A stretch of 64,000 nucleotides of DNA from Yoonia sp. (lineage in GTDB: Bacteria > Pseudomonadota > Alphaproteobacteria > Rhodobacterales > Rhodobacteraceae), in the NCBI RefSeq assembly GCF_018402175.1, contig NZ_JAGYJK010000009.1, positions 17,448-81,447 of the forward strand. Reading direction: 5' to 3'. The translations under genes and the position numbers were made by a program. Shown here piece by piece: positions 49,743 to 57,760 of this stretch (position 1 is its first letter; every line of letters starts with the position of its first letter). The notes beneath the pieces were generated by a model. The model was given only the letters and a program-made list of their open reading frames with translations. It ran no database searches and was not told the DNA's origin.

Positions 49743-50255
49743 TTAATTGAACGTTGCCAGATAGGCGATCAGGTTGGCGCGGTCTTCGATAGACCGCATC
49801 CCGTTATACCCCATCGACGTGCCGGCAGCATAACCACGGGGGTTTTCCAGAAAACCGTTCAGATTTTCGGGGGTCCAAACATCGGCGGCCGCGATCAGCG
49901 CACCAGAATAGGAAAAGTTGTCATAAAACTGCACCGGACGGCCCACGACACCATGCAGCGCGGGGCCTGTGCCATGCACGCCAGGTTCCAGCACATGGCA
50001 GGCACGACAGTTGCGCCACAGCGTTTCACCATCCGCAGCGCTGGCCGAGGCCATGATCACAGCGAAATCAACCTCTTCGACGGCCTCGTCATCTGCAGAG
50101 GCTGTTTCTTCAACTGGGATGATATAGGCCTGTTCGCCATAACCATGCCCGCCGCCGAAATAGATCGACGATGCAAGCCAGGCACCCAGCAGGTAAACTA
50201 GCAAAGTCGCGCAAAGCGCGCCGACGGCTTTGGTGATTGTCATTGTGTCGAACAT
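49743..50255 (-). CDS. Membrane-anchored cytochrome c (cyt c-y/c552 type)
   Basis: A 170-aa protein. N-terminal helix ITKAVGALCATLLVYLLGAWLASSIYFGG anchors a class I cytochrome c domain with heme motif CRACH and a Met ligand in AAGTSMGYNGM. I start at ATG 50255 (MFDTMTITKAV), the start usual in Rhodobacterales, rather than ATG 50267. It is likely an electron carrier between the bc1 complex and terminal oxidases. Confidence 0.9.
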   Translation of the reverse strand: MFDTMTITKAVGALCATLLVYLLGAWLASSIYFGGGHGYGEQAYIIPVEETASADDEAVEEVDFAVIMASASAADGETLWRNCRACHVLEPGVHGTGPALHGVVGRPVQFYDNFSYSGALIAAADVWTPENLNGFLENPRGYAAGTSMGYNGMRSIEDRANLIAYLATFN

Positions 50256-50377
50256 GTCGCGGTCCATTCAGAGATCAAAGTCAGCAGACATCTATCCGCT
50301 TCCCCCCTGCCGTTGCAAGGTATAGTGGCGCGACGAAATGCCCATTTTTGGCCTTTGCTGTCCGGGGGGACACAATC

Positions 50378-51226
50378 ATGTCACGCAAAATCGCCTTTCA
50401 GGGGGAATTGGGGGCTTACGGCCACGAAGCCTGCGCCACTGCGCGCCCCGATCACACGCCGCTGCCTAGCGCCACATTCGAGGATGCCATCGCCGCCGTG
50501 CGCAATGGCGATGCCGATCTGGGGATGATCGCGGTCGAAAATTCGACCTATGGCCGCGTCGCCGATGTCCATTCGCTGCTGCCCGAAAGCGGGCTGCATA
50601 TCGTCGACGAAACCTTTGTGCGGGTGCATATCAACCTGCTGGCCAAACCGGGTGCAAACCTGTCCGACATCAAAACCGCTGTCGGCCATCCTGTGATCCT
50701 GCCGCAATGTGCAGGATTTCTGCGCCAGCATGGCATTGCCGGCCGTACCAGCACCGACAATGCCCGCGCCGCGCGCGAAGTGGCGCAGGGGTCAGACCTG
50801 ACCACAGCGGCGCTTGCGTCGGAACTTGCCGCGCATATCTATGGCCTGCAGGTCCTTGCCCGCCATATCGAGGATCATGACCGCAACACCACGCGGTTCC
50901 TGATCATGGCGCGCGCGCCTGACCACACAAGGCGTGGCGATTTCGGCATGGTCACCAGTTTCGTATTCCGCGTGCGCAACATTCCGGCCGCACTTTACAA
51001 GGCGATGGGCGGCTTTGCGACCAATGGCGTCAACATGACCAAGCTGGAAAGCTATATGGTCGGCGGCCAATTCACCGCGACGCAATTCTATGCCGAAATC
51101 GAAGGGCACCCCGATGATCGCAATGTCCAGTTGGCGCTGGAAGAACTGCGCTATTTCACGGATCATCTGCTGGTGATGGGCGTCTATCCCGCCGCGGCAC
51201 GCCGCCATGAGACCGCGACCGACTAG
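50378..51226 (+). CDS. pheA: Prephenate dehydratase
   Basis: A 282-aa enzyme that makes phenylpyruvate from prephenate. The catalytic domain has KIAFQGELGAYGHEAC, MIAVENSTYGRVADVHSLL and the DHDRNTTRFLIMA (TRF) motif. A C-terminal ACT domain (VTSFVFRVRNIPAALYKAMGGFATNGVNMTKLESYMVGG) senses phenylalanine; the classical ESRP is ESYM, as is common in alphaproteobacteria. No chorismate mutase domain is fused. Start at ATG 50378. Confidence 0.94.
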   Translation: MSRKIAFQGELGAYGHEACATARPDHTPLPSATFEDAIAAVRNGDADLGMIAVENSTYGRVADVHSLLPESGLHIVDETFVRVHINLLAKPGANLSDIKTAVGHPVILPQCAGFLRQHGIAGRTSTDNARAAREVAQGSDLTTAALASELAAHIYGLQVLARHIEDHDRNTTRFLIMARAPDHTRRGDFGMVTSFVFRVRNIPAALYKAMGGFATNGVNMTKLESYMVGGQFTATQFYAEIEGHPDDRNVQLALEELRYFTDHLLVMGVYPAAARRHETATD

Positions 51227-51295
51227 GGCCTTTGGCAGCCATCCTTGGCGATGCAGGCAAGCTGATCAAGCGGGGCGTCAATATCGTTGCACGTG

Positions 51296-52264
51296 TTAAC
51301 GCGAATCTGCGCTGCCATCATAGCGGCGGTCGGCCAGCCAGTTTTCGATCAGGAAATGCGCGATGGCGCCTTTGCGCGCGGGCTTGATTGTCGGGTGCAA
51401 TCCGGCAAAAGACAGCGCCATATCCTCGCGGCTGATCCACAGCGCGTCCTCGACCTCGGTCCGGTCGATGGTCAGATCCTTGCCCAGCGCATCACCCGCG
51501 CAACCGAACATCAAAGACGCCGGAAACGGCCAGGGCTGGCTGGCCAGATAGCGCACTGCACCGACATGGATGCCCGCCTCTTCACGCACTTCGCGGCGCA
51601 CGGCGGCTTCGATCGTTTCGCCGGGTTCGACAAAACCGGCCAGCAGCGAATACATCCCCTCGGGCCAGCCGGGGGACCGGCCCACCAGCACATCATTGCC
51701 ATGCGTGATCAGCATGATGACGACAGGGTCTGTGCGCGGGAAATGATGCGCGCCGCAGGCCGGACAATCGCGCTGCCAGCCGGACATGGCGATCACGCTT
51801 TGTGCGCCGCAGCGGGCGCAGAACCCGTGCGTGTCGTGCCAGCCCAGCACTGCCTTGGCGGTCGCGGCCAGTTCGGCGTCGCGCGGGGTCAATCGCGTCA
51901 TGATCGCGCGCAATTCGAAAAAACCGGCACCTGCGGGCATCGCCGGATGCTTTTGCTCGGACGGATCAAGAAAGGTGTCCAGATGCGTGATGTCCAGATC
52001 AGGCGGCGTCCAGCCTGACAGATCAGCCACAAAGACCGGCCCCGCAGCATCGCGCCCCAGCAGGATCAAGTCTGGCGCCGTATCGGCCATCACCGGATGA
52101 TCCAGCGGCACCTGCACCAGCGCGTCATCCAGCACCATCGGTTTGCCACGCCACAACAGGATCGCGCGCGCCCCGACCTGCCCCGCAACAGCCGGATCAG
52201 CCCGCAAATGCGCCGCGCGGTCCAGCGCAGAGCCGCCAAAAGTCACTGTTTCAGATAACATCAT
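51296..52264 (-). CDS. nudC: NADH/NAD pyrophosphatase (NudC)
   Basis: A 322-aa Nudix hydrolase that cleaves NAD(H), possibly also removing NAD caps from RNA. Four-Cys zinc ribbon (CARCGA...CPACGA), SQPWPFPASLM, and Nudix box GFVEPGETIEAAVRREVREEAGI. I start at ATG 52264, one codon before ATG 52261. The in-frame upstream extension to 52339 is not family-like. Confidence 0.93.
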   Translation of the reverse strand: MMLSETVTFGGSALDRAAHLRADPAVAGQVGARAILLWRGKPMVLDDALVQVPLDHPVMADTAPDLILLGRDAAGPVFVADLSGWTPPDLDITHLDTFLDPSEQKHPAMPAGAGFFELRAIMTRLTPRDAELAATAKAVLGWHDTHGFCARCGAQSVIAMSGWQRDCPACGAHHFPRTDPVVIMLITHGNDVLVGRSPGWPEGMYSLLAGFVEPGETIEAAVRREVREEAGIHVGAVRYLASQPWPFPASLMFGCAGDALGKDLTIDRTEVEDALWISREDMALSFAGLHPTIKPARKGAIAHFLIENWLADRRYDGSADSR

Positions 52265-52342
52265 CGGGGTGAAATGACACGGGTCGGAGCAGAGTTCAAA
52301 CTTTTCTGACAACATGCTGTAGCCACGACAGAATTTCATCCT

Positions 52343-54211
52343 ATGGTTGTGTCAATGGTGAGGACGGAGTTCACAGTGGCAACGAACCGGCGCAGTGGCT
52401 GTCACGCGACATTGCGCATTCTGGCGACCACGGATCTGCATATGCAGATCCTGCCTTATGACTACTTTGCCGACCGCGCCGAACAGATCGGGGGGCTTGT
52501 TCATCTGGCTGACCAGATCACCGCTCTGCGCGCCGACCGGTCGGCATTGACGCTGCTTTTCGACAACGGCGATTTCCTGCAAGGCAATCCGCTGGCCGAT
52601 ACTTTAGCGCAGGCCGGATCGGCCAAGACCACACACCCGATGATTGCTGCCTTTGCTGCCCTGCGTTATGACGCGATCAATCTTGGCAATCATGAATTCA
52701 ACTACGGGCTACCGTTTCTGCGGCAGGCCCTGCAGGATGCACCTTGCCCCGTGGTCAGTGCCAATATCGACTGGCGTGATCAGACGCAGATCGCGCAGCC
52801 CTTTGTTATCCTTGACCGTGTGATCCGCTGTGACGATGGCCGCGACCATCCCCTGCGGATCGGCGTCGTCGGGTTCTTGCCGCCACAGATCACCAAATGG
52901 GACAGGGTCAAGCTGGCTGATACGATCACCACTTGCGACATCGTCGAGGCCGCGCAACGCATCGTACCACAGATAAAGGCCGCAGGGGCGGATATCATCG
53001 TCGCCCTGTGCCATGCGGGGATCGACGGGGTAGACCACCGGCCCGGCATGGAAAATGCCGCCGTGCCGCTGGCGGCTGTGCCGGGCATAGATGCGATCGT
53101 GACAGGGCACACGCATGAGATATTTCCCGACGCCACGCGCCCTGCCACCGCTTTTGTCGATCCGGTCGCAGGGCGGATTCATGGCAAACCGGCGGTTGGC
53201 GCGGGCTTTTATGGTCAGGCGTTGGGGGAAATCACGCTCAGGTTGCGCCGCGCCGCGGATGGCTGGCATGTCACCGACCACACAAGCGCGGTGCTCCCCG
53301 CCGCACCCAAAGCGCCAGACAGCGCAATCAGCGCAAGGATCAAGGCAGGTGTGCAGCCCGCCCATAACGCCACCTTGCGCCAAGTCAGGCAGCCGATCGC
53401 GCGCACCTTGGTGCCGATCCATAGCTATTTTGCACGCGTCAGCCCCGACTTGCCCGGCCATATCCTTGGTCAGGCGCTGATCGCGCATGCCGCCTCGGTG
53501 CTGCCAGCCAATTGCCTTCCGATTATCGCGGCGGTATCGCCGGTTCGCGCCGGCGGCTTGGGCGGGCCGGCCTGCTACGTCGCCATTCCGCCGGGGCCGA
53601 TCATGCGCCGAGACGTCTGCGCGATCTATCCCTATGCCGACACGGCCGTGATTGTGCGCCGCACGGGTGCCGAACTGCGCGCTTGGCTGGAACAGGCTGT
53701 TTCGGGCTATCATCAGATTGTCCCGGGCAAGGCCGACCAGGTTTTGCTGAACCCCGAATTCGCGGGATATGTCTTTGATGCCTTCCACGGGCTGACCTAC
53801 ACGATCGACCTGACCCAACCGCCCCGCAATGACGCGACAGGCCGCATCGTCGCACCACAGGCGGCCCGGATCACCGACCTGCGGCACAACGGCGCACCAG
53901 TCCGGCCAGAGCAATGTTTCGCAGTCGTTGCCAACAGCTATCGCAGCTTTGGCGGCGGCGGTTTCCCCCCGATCCCCATGCACGATGTACTGGCCATGTC
54001 GCGCCAGCCGGTCCGCGACATCCTGACAGCGAGAGTCCAGCGCCAAGGCGTCGTGACTGCGCCAATCGAAGCGCCCTGGCGCTTTGCGCCGATACCAGAC
54101 ACTTTTGTCGATTTCATCTCGGCCCCCGATGGCCGGCACCACATGACCGACCGCATCTGCAACGCTGGGAGGCAGGCTGATGGTTTCACCCGCTACCGCT
54201 TGGCGCTCTGA
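52343..54211 (+). CDS. Bifunctional 2',3'-cyclic nucleotide phosphodiesterase/5'-nucleotidase family protein
   Basis: A 622-aa CpdB/UshA-like metallophosphoesterase. N-terminal dimetal site: LATTDLHMQI, LFDNGDFLQGNP, INLGNHEFNYG, ALCHAGIDG and VTGHTHEIFP. The C-terminal 5'-nucleotidase domain has VIVRRTGAELRAWLEQAV and NSYRSFGGGGFP. Family members are normally exported, but I see no signal peptide; the first 22 residues are polar. The start could be further upstream or the protein may be cytoplasmic. Confidence 0.88.
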   Translation: MVVSMVRTEFTVATNRRSGCHATLRILATTDLHMQILPYDYFADRAEQIGGLVHLADQITALRADRSALTLLFDNGDFLQGNPLADTLAQAGSAKTTHPMIAAFAALRYDAINLGNHEFNYGLPFLRQALQDAPCPVVSANIDWRDQTQIAQPFVILDRVIRCDDGRDHPLRIGVVGFLPPQITKWDRVKLADTITTCDIVEAAQRIVPQIKAAGADIIVALCHAGIDGVDHRPGMENAAVPLAAVPGIDAIVTGHTHEIFPDATRPATAFVDPVAGRIHGKPAVGAGFYGQALGEITLRLRRAADGWHVTDHTSAVLPAAPKAPDSAISARIKAGVQPAHNATLRQVRQPIARTLVPIHSYFARVSPDLPGHILGQALIAHAASVLPANCLPIIAAVSPVRAGGLGGPACYVAIPPGPIMRRDVCAIYPYADTAVIVRRTGAELRAWLEQAVSGYHQIVPGKADQVLLNPEFAGYVFDAFHGLTYTIDLTQPPRNDATGRIVAPQAARITDLRHNGAPVRPEQCFAVVANSYRSFGGGGFPPIPMHDVLAMSRQPVRDILTARVQRQGVVTAPIEAPWRFAPIPDTFVDFISAPDGRHHMTDRICNAGRQADGFTRYRLAL

Positions 54212-54215
54212 GACC

Positions 54216-54244
54216 TTGCGCTTGGCTGGCACTTGTCCTATGTG
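54216..54244 (+). promoter_or_regulatory. Sigma70-like promoter of the SRP RNA gene
   Basis: TTGCGC at 54216-54221 and TATGTG at 54239-54244, spacer 17 bp. It ends 7 bp before the predicted RNA start. Confidence 0.65.
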
Positions 54245-54251
54245 GATGTCC

Positions 54252-54345
54252 GAGAGGTTGGCGCGGGCGAGTGCCTCGCCAACCTGGTCAGGTCCGGAAG
54301 GAAGCAGCCATAACGAGCCCCACTTGGGTCGTTGTCCAACCTCTC
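54252..54345 (+). ncRNA. ffs: Signal recognition particle RNA (4.5S type)
   Basis: The invariant tip is present: GGTCAGGTCCGGAAGGAAGCAGCC. The 5' end GAGAGGTTGG pairs with the 3' end CCAACCTCTC to form one long hairpin of about 94 nt, the usual small bacterial form. It joins Ffh to make the SRP that delivers membrane proteins. Confidence 0.93.
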
Positions 54346-54496
54346 ACCTTTTCCCTGCCAAGTGATGCGAATGTGGCGCAAAGACCATGTTGGCAGTCGA
54401 CAGCGGTGTCCGCCGGGCGCATGGCCTGATGGGTCCAATCTTGCCTTGTCCGGCAAACCGGACAGCGCAAAATACACGTCAATGATCTGGATTTAT

Positions 54497-54540
54497 TGGA
54501 GGCGAGTAGCGGAATCGAACCGCTCTACACGGATTTGCAA
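54497..54540 (-). other. 3' fragment of tRNA-Cys(GCA): island attachment site
   Basis: On the minus strand the anticodon loop TTGCAAA, T-arm AGCGG-TTCGATT-CCGCT, acceptor ACTCGCC, U73 and CCA are intact. The sequence 5' of the anticodon loop (CAGCTT...) does not fit tRNA-Cys, and no D-arm or 5' acceptor GGCGAGT is found. So this is the displaced 3' part left by integration, with the break in the anticodon loop. The intact gene should lie at the far end of the island. Confidence 0.85.
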
Positions 54541-54679
54541 AAGCTGTACACTATAAATAATCCATATTTATCATATACTTATGCACAAACTTTATTCGTG
54601 TTTACTTATTTGTGTACATTAAATTTTGCTTCTTATTCATATCAGCGTCAACCTGTTTAGTGCAATGCGTTTGGCTTGC

Positions 54680-54700
54680 TTACATCGTTTTCCGATGTAA
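54680..54700. repeat. Dispersed palindrome, copy 1
   Basis: Arms TTACATCG and CGATGTAA with centre TTTTC; flanking C/G extends it to 23 bp. It lies upstream of the first secreted-protein module. The preceding bases (GCGTTTGGCTTGC) resemble those before copies 3 and 4. Confidence 0.85.
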
Positions 54701-54774
54701 GATTGGCATATGATGCGGCGACTAAAGATAGTAATGAGTAAGGCTTTTGTTGACTTCCTCAGGAGTATTACAAA

Positions 54775-55014
54775 ATGCGAGAAATATTAAATTATAAAGA
54801 ATGTAAGCGTTGCGAAATACAAGGCATCTACTATCAATCGAGCAATGACACTTGTTGGATAACGGCCAAGCCAAGCCAGGCCAAAAGCCAGATACCTATC
54901 TTACTACTTTTGGGTGCAGCGAGCAGGAATAACAATGAAAGCAATACTCACAGCATCATTTATTTTGCTCGCTTCGCAAGCAGGAGCGCTAGAAGTTATA
55001 ATGGCTTGCGGTAG
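54775..55014 (+). CDS. Small ORF, doubtful
   Basis: A 79-aa frame with a good ribosome site (AGGAG, nine bases before ATG). The first half holds NDTCWITAKPS, which recalls the CW...A segment of IalB-like proteins further right in the island. It overlaps the next gene in another frame. It may be a leader, a decayed IalB-like gene or non-coding. Confidence 0.3.
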   Translation: MREILNYKECKRCEIQGIYYQSSNDTCWITAKPSQAKSQIPILLLLGAASRNNNESNTHSIIYFARFASRSARSYNGLR

Positions 55015-55279
55015 TCACACATATAAGTACACCAAATTCATTTGGAATGCGGCTAAAGTTGAAAGAAGATATCAAAGTCTTGTTTGGCAAGATTTCTGTG
55101 ATGACCAAAATGAAATCCTTTATTTGTCTGATTTAAAAGCAACTTGTGATAGCAGGCACACTGATAGCATATTCCCTGGGCTTGTGATTTTGGACTTTAA
55201 GAGAGGCTCTCATGTCTTTAGGATGAACGAATTTGAGGACGCACCCTTTATCACAAATTGTACTATTTTGAAAAAATAG
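54935..55279 (+). CDS. Unknown small secreted protein
   Basis: A 114-aa protein. MKAILTASFILLASQAGA is a clear signal peptide; the mature chain (LEVIMACGSHTYKYTKFIWNAAKV...) has five cysteines (MACG, DFCDD, ATCDS, TNCTI and others), suggesting disulfides. I do not recognise the family. I chose ATG 54935 over the in-frame ATG 54914 because it places the signal first. It is the gene of the module between palindromes 1 and 2. Confidence 0.65.
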   Translation: MKAILTASFILLASQAGALEVIMACGSHTYKYTKFIWNAAKVERRYQSLVWQDFCDDQNEILYLSDLKATCDSRHTDSIFPGLVILDFKRGSHVFRMNEFEDAPFITNCTILKK

Positions 55280-55372
55280 ATAAAAGCTCGTTACGAATAG
55301 CTCGCTCCGTTTGTATGAAAGCTTCTCAAAATCCAACGATGCTACAGTGCTTGCGCGGGAGAAATTAACGCC

Positions 55373-55393
55373 CTACATCGTTTTTCGATGTAA
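55373..55393. repeat. Dispersed palindrome, copy 2
   Basis: Arms TACATCG and CGATGTA with centre TTTTT; first base of the 21-bp unit is C instead of T. It ends 31 bp before ATG 55425. Confidence 0.85.
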
Positions 55394-55424
55394 GCTGTTT
55401 TTGAAAGCAAGCAGGACGCACTTG

Positions 55425-55823
55425 ATGACTGAGAGTATAGGTAAAATGCGGCATGCAGCATACACTTTCATATGCATTCTACTTCTGATGTTGCCAGCTA
55501 AAGTTATTTCTGAGGACATCTTTGCTGATGAAATAACTTCTGGTGTATGGGCAAGCTATGGACAGTGCGCGGAATATGAAAAGCGTTATTTCATGTTTGC
55601 AGGTGGGTTTAGAGGCGACGGAAACCTATGCGCAAGCACGGACAGCAGTCGCGATGGAGATAGATTTCATCTTTTTTTAGAGTGTAGCGTGGCTGGGAAT
55701 TTAGCAACATACATGGGAACTGCTTATTACTCCGAAACTTTCATCGAGATTAAGTTGACTGAGTATAGAGGTGCTACTGGCGCTGACGATGTCTATATTG
55801 AACTAGAGCGATGTGAAAAGTAA
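55425..55823 (+). CDS. Unknown small secreted protein
   Basis: A 132-aa protein. MTESIGKMRHAAYTFICILLLMLPAKVISE is a signal peptide (start at 55425 with GCAGGA upstream, or ATG 55446). The mature part DIFADEITSGVWASYGQCAEYEKRYFMF... has Cys in GQCAEY, NLCAST, LECSV and ERCEK. No family recognised; its shape is like the other small exported Cys-rich proteins of the island. A palindrome lies just upstream. Confidence 0.65.
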   Translation: MTESIGKMRHAAYTFICILLLMLPAKVISEDIFADEITSGVWASYGQCAEYEKRYFMFAGGFRGDGNLCASTDSSRDGDRFHLFLECSVAGNLATYMGTAYYSETFIEIKLTEYRGATGADDVYIELERCEK

Positions 55824-56327
55824 TACTCAAGCACGTCACTGTTTGAGCAGAACACTTTGCATCACATAAGAAACCATAAAAGTGATTAGCACATACCGGT
55901 ATTGCCATACGCTTTACCTAAAAATTAAGGCTTCATTATATGAACCTCAAACAGCGCAGCACACTGTGTTGCGTGACTTTTAGCTGTTCTGATACTGCTG
56001 TGACTGTGCAGGCGCTTGTACGACGCCCTACAGTGCGTCTACACCTATGCTTACATCGGAAATCGATGTAAGGCGCTTGCAATACGTTAAGCCTCGCGCA
56101 GTCTGCGCTAATATGAAACTTTGATGTAGTGAGGACGCACAGCGCGTAACAGCAGGGCTACAGCTAACACAGAATTATTTGGGCGGTGTTGAGCAGCAAA
56201 ACAGAATTTGAGTGCTGTAGTGGCGACTGAATTATACGCGCTGCAATCTAAGGCAAAAAAATTACTTGCACACGTGGCAGGCTGCTATAATAATTACCCT
56301 GTTGTATGTTCTCGCTAAGGCTGCATT
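55824..56327. other. 504-bp gap with palindrome copy 3
   Basis: I see no convincing gene. It contains palindrome copy 3 and, near its end, a possible promoter for the next gene (TTGCAC at 56266, TATAATAATTA at 56286-56296). Stops are frequent in all frames. Confidence 0.5.
56051..56071. repeat. Dispersed palindrome, copy 3
   Basis: Arms TTACATCG and CGATGTAA with centre GAAAT, extended by C/G. The preceding ACAGTGCGTCTAC...TATGC is shared with copy 4, so the repeat unit is longer than the palindrome here. Confidence 0.85.
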
Positions 56328-56816
56328 ATGTTTTGGAAAAAGAAGCCAACTTTAGAAGACTTAATATCCAGAAATCCGCTTTTTGCAATTGCATTCGGCG
56401 AAGTGATGAACTCAATCAATGTCGAATTAAATAATCACATAAAATTCCACGAATATCTAAGTGATACCGAAATAACTAATACAATAAACAATACTTACTT
56501 AAAGACAAAAAAGGGAACTAATCAGTACGGCGGGGGTGAAGTCTTTGCAAATGTAGTGACGCAGTTGTCAGATTTAGCGGCTGGTAAATCACAGCTTGAC
56601 CCGTTCTCACAAGCAGCTTGGGGCTTGAATATAGCTAGAGATATTATCTTTTCACATGCACCCGCGATAGCAATTAGTAGTGGAAAAGAAGTAGAGCCAC
56701 TAACGGAACTTTTATTATCATTGATTGTACGCAATGTAGAGCAGCGCAATCTCAATAGTGAAACAAATTTAATAATAAATTTGTTAAATGAGATTAGAAG
56801 TAAAGCGTCCATATAA
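56328..56816 (+). CDS. Unknown cytoplasmic protein (162 aa)
   Basis: It starts MFWKKKPTLEDLISRNPLFAIAFGEVMN. No signal or membrane segment; mostly helical, with LDPFSQAAWGLNIARDIIFSHAPAIAIS and a C-terminal Asn/Glu-rich helix. AAGG lies seven bases before the ATG. I do not recognise the family. It is the only gene between palindromes 3 and 4. Confidence 0.65.
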   Translation: MFWKKKPTLEDLISRNPLFAIAFGEVMNSINVELNNHIKFHEYLSDTEITNTINNTYLKTKKGTNQYGGGEVFANVVTQLSDLAAGKSQLDPFSQAAWGLNIARDIIFSHAPAIAISSGKEVEPLTELLLSLIVRNVEQRNLNSETNLIINLLNEIRSKASI

Positions 56817-56884
56817 ACTTATTAAAGACGGCGTTAGCTGTATTCATGGCTTTATCACGAATTACAGTGCGTCTACGGCTATGC

Positions 56885-56905
56885 TTACATCGTTTTCCGA
56901 TGTAC
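56885..56905. repeat. Dispersed palindrome, copy 4
   Basis: Arms TACATCG and CGATGTA with centre TTTTC; the last base is C. It ends 27 bp before the ATG of the 275-aa gene. The following AGCGCGGAGG is the same as after copy 5. Confidence 0.85.
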
Positions 56906-56932
56906 GCTGATACGAAGCGCGGAGGATAACAA

Positions 56933-57760
56933 ATGCACGTTGGAACTCGTCTACCTATTGCAATCGCAAAGAGAATATCAAAACTGCACAAGCATCACCA
57001 CACTTCAAATAGAGGGTGGGCAATTAACAACGGCTTTGCCAACAGCACTCCGTTTGATTTTGATTATGCTGCATACGATAAAGACAGCTATGCTGATATG
57101 TGGCGCATGAATATAGAGCTACACGATGCTATGAATAGCCACTGGAATGAAACAGTAGGCGATGATGATGCACAAGATGCATTTGGGCTTTGGGTGATAC
57201 AAAGCTGGGGCGGCATTCGTAAGCACAAAGATGAAACGCTAGAGAAGTATTTTTACGAGGCAAAGAACTTCAACACAATTGATGGCAAAGAAGGCGTAAG
57301 TAGTTACAGCAAGTTGATGGCTGCAAAGAATTGTGAGAAGTTTTTTATACTTGATGCTCGTGTAGCCGTGGCGCTGAATGTGTTGCAGTTGGAATATTTT
57401 GCAGGACATCGCTATTTTTTTGACGTGCTTGGTACGCAAAACAAAAAGATTAATACCTTCAATAAAATTTACAAACGCAAGCAATACGAGGCGATAGGCT
57501 ATCGTGTGTTTGAAGGTGACGTGTATGCTTTCTTCAATGCGTTGGTACACAAGATGGCAGATTACTTGGGCGTACGCGGCATCGAAGTTGAGATGATGCT
57601 GTTTGATAATGCAGAAAACATCATTGCAGATTTAGACGCAGTTGAAAAACAATATGCGACAAACTTGGAGTACTGGCAGTGGCGATTAGGCGATTGGGAC
57701 AAGCGTAAAAAGAAGCGCACCACTGAACGCTTAAACGCAACAGGCTACAACCTAGTTTAA
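56933..57760 (+). CDS. Unknown 275-aa protein, convergent partner of the DpdA-like gene
   Basis: A soluble, basic protein (MHVGTRLPIAIAKRISKLHKHHH...). Distinct segments are LWVIQSWGGIRKHKD (86-100) and SSYSKLMAAKNCEKFFILDARVAVALNVLQ (123-152). The second has a SxSK...LDARVAxALN pattern that I faintly connect with helical, glycosylase-fold-like proteins near restriction loci; I cannot confirm it. Strong SD GGAGG seven bases before ATG 56933. It overlaps the DpdA-like gene tail to tail by 9 bp and shares its leader (palindrome then GCGCGGAGG) with the 572-aa gene. Confidence 0.7.
   Translation: MHVGTRLPIAIAKRISKLHKHHHTSNRGWAINNGFANSTPFDFDYAAYDKDSYADMWRMNIELHDAMNSHWNETVGDDDAQDAFGLWVIQSWGGIRKHKDETLEKYFYEAKNFNTIDGKEGVSSYSKLMAAKNCEKFFILDARVAVALNVLQLEYFAGHRYFFDVLGTQNKKINTFNKIYKRKQYEAIGYRVFEGDVYAFFNALVHKMADYLGVRGIEVEMMLFDNAENIIADLDAVEKQYATNLEYWQWRLGDWDKRKKKRTTERLNATGYNLV

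Noticed and set aside
52709..54232. 507-aa minus-strand ORF over the nucleotidase
   Set aside because: Antisense shadow; the plus-strand protein has all metal motifs.
54332..54556. Short plus-strand ORF ending in ...RRVAESNRSTRICKSCTL
   Set aside because: It is a translation across the tRNA-Cys fragment, read antisense; a common false gene call.
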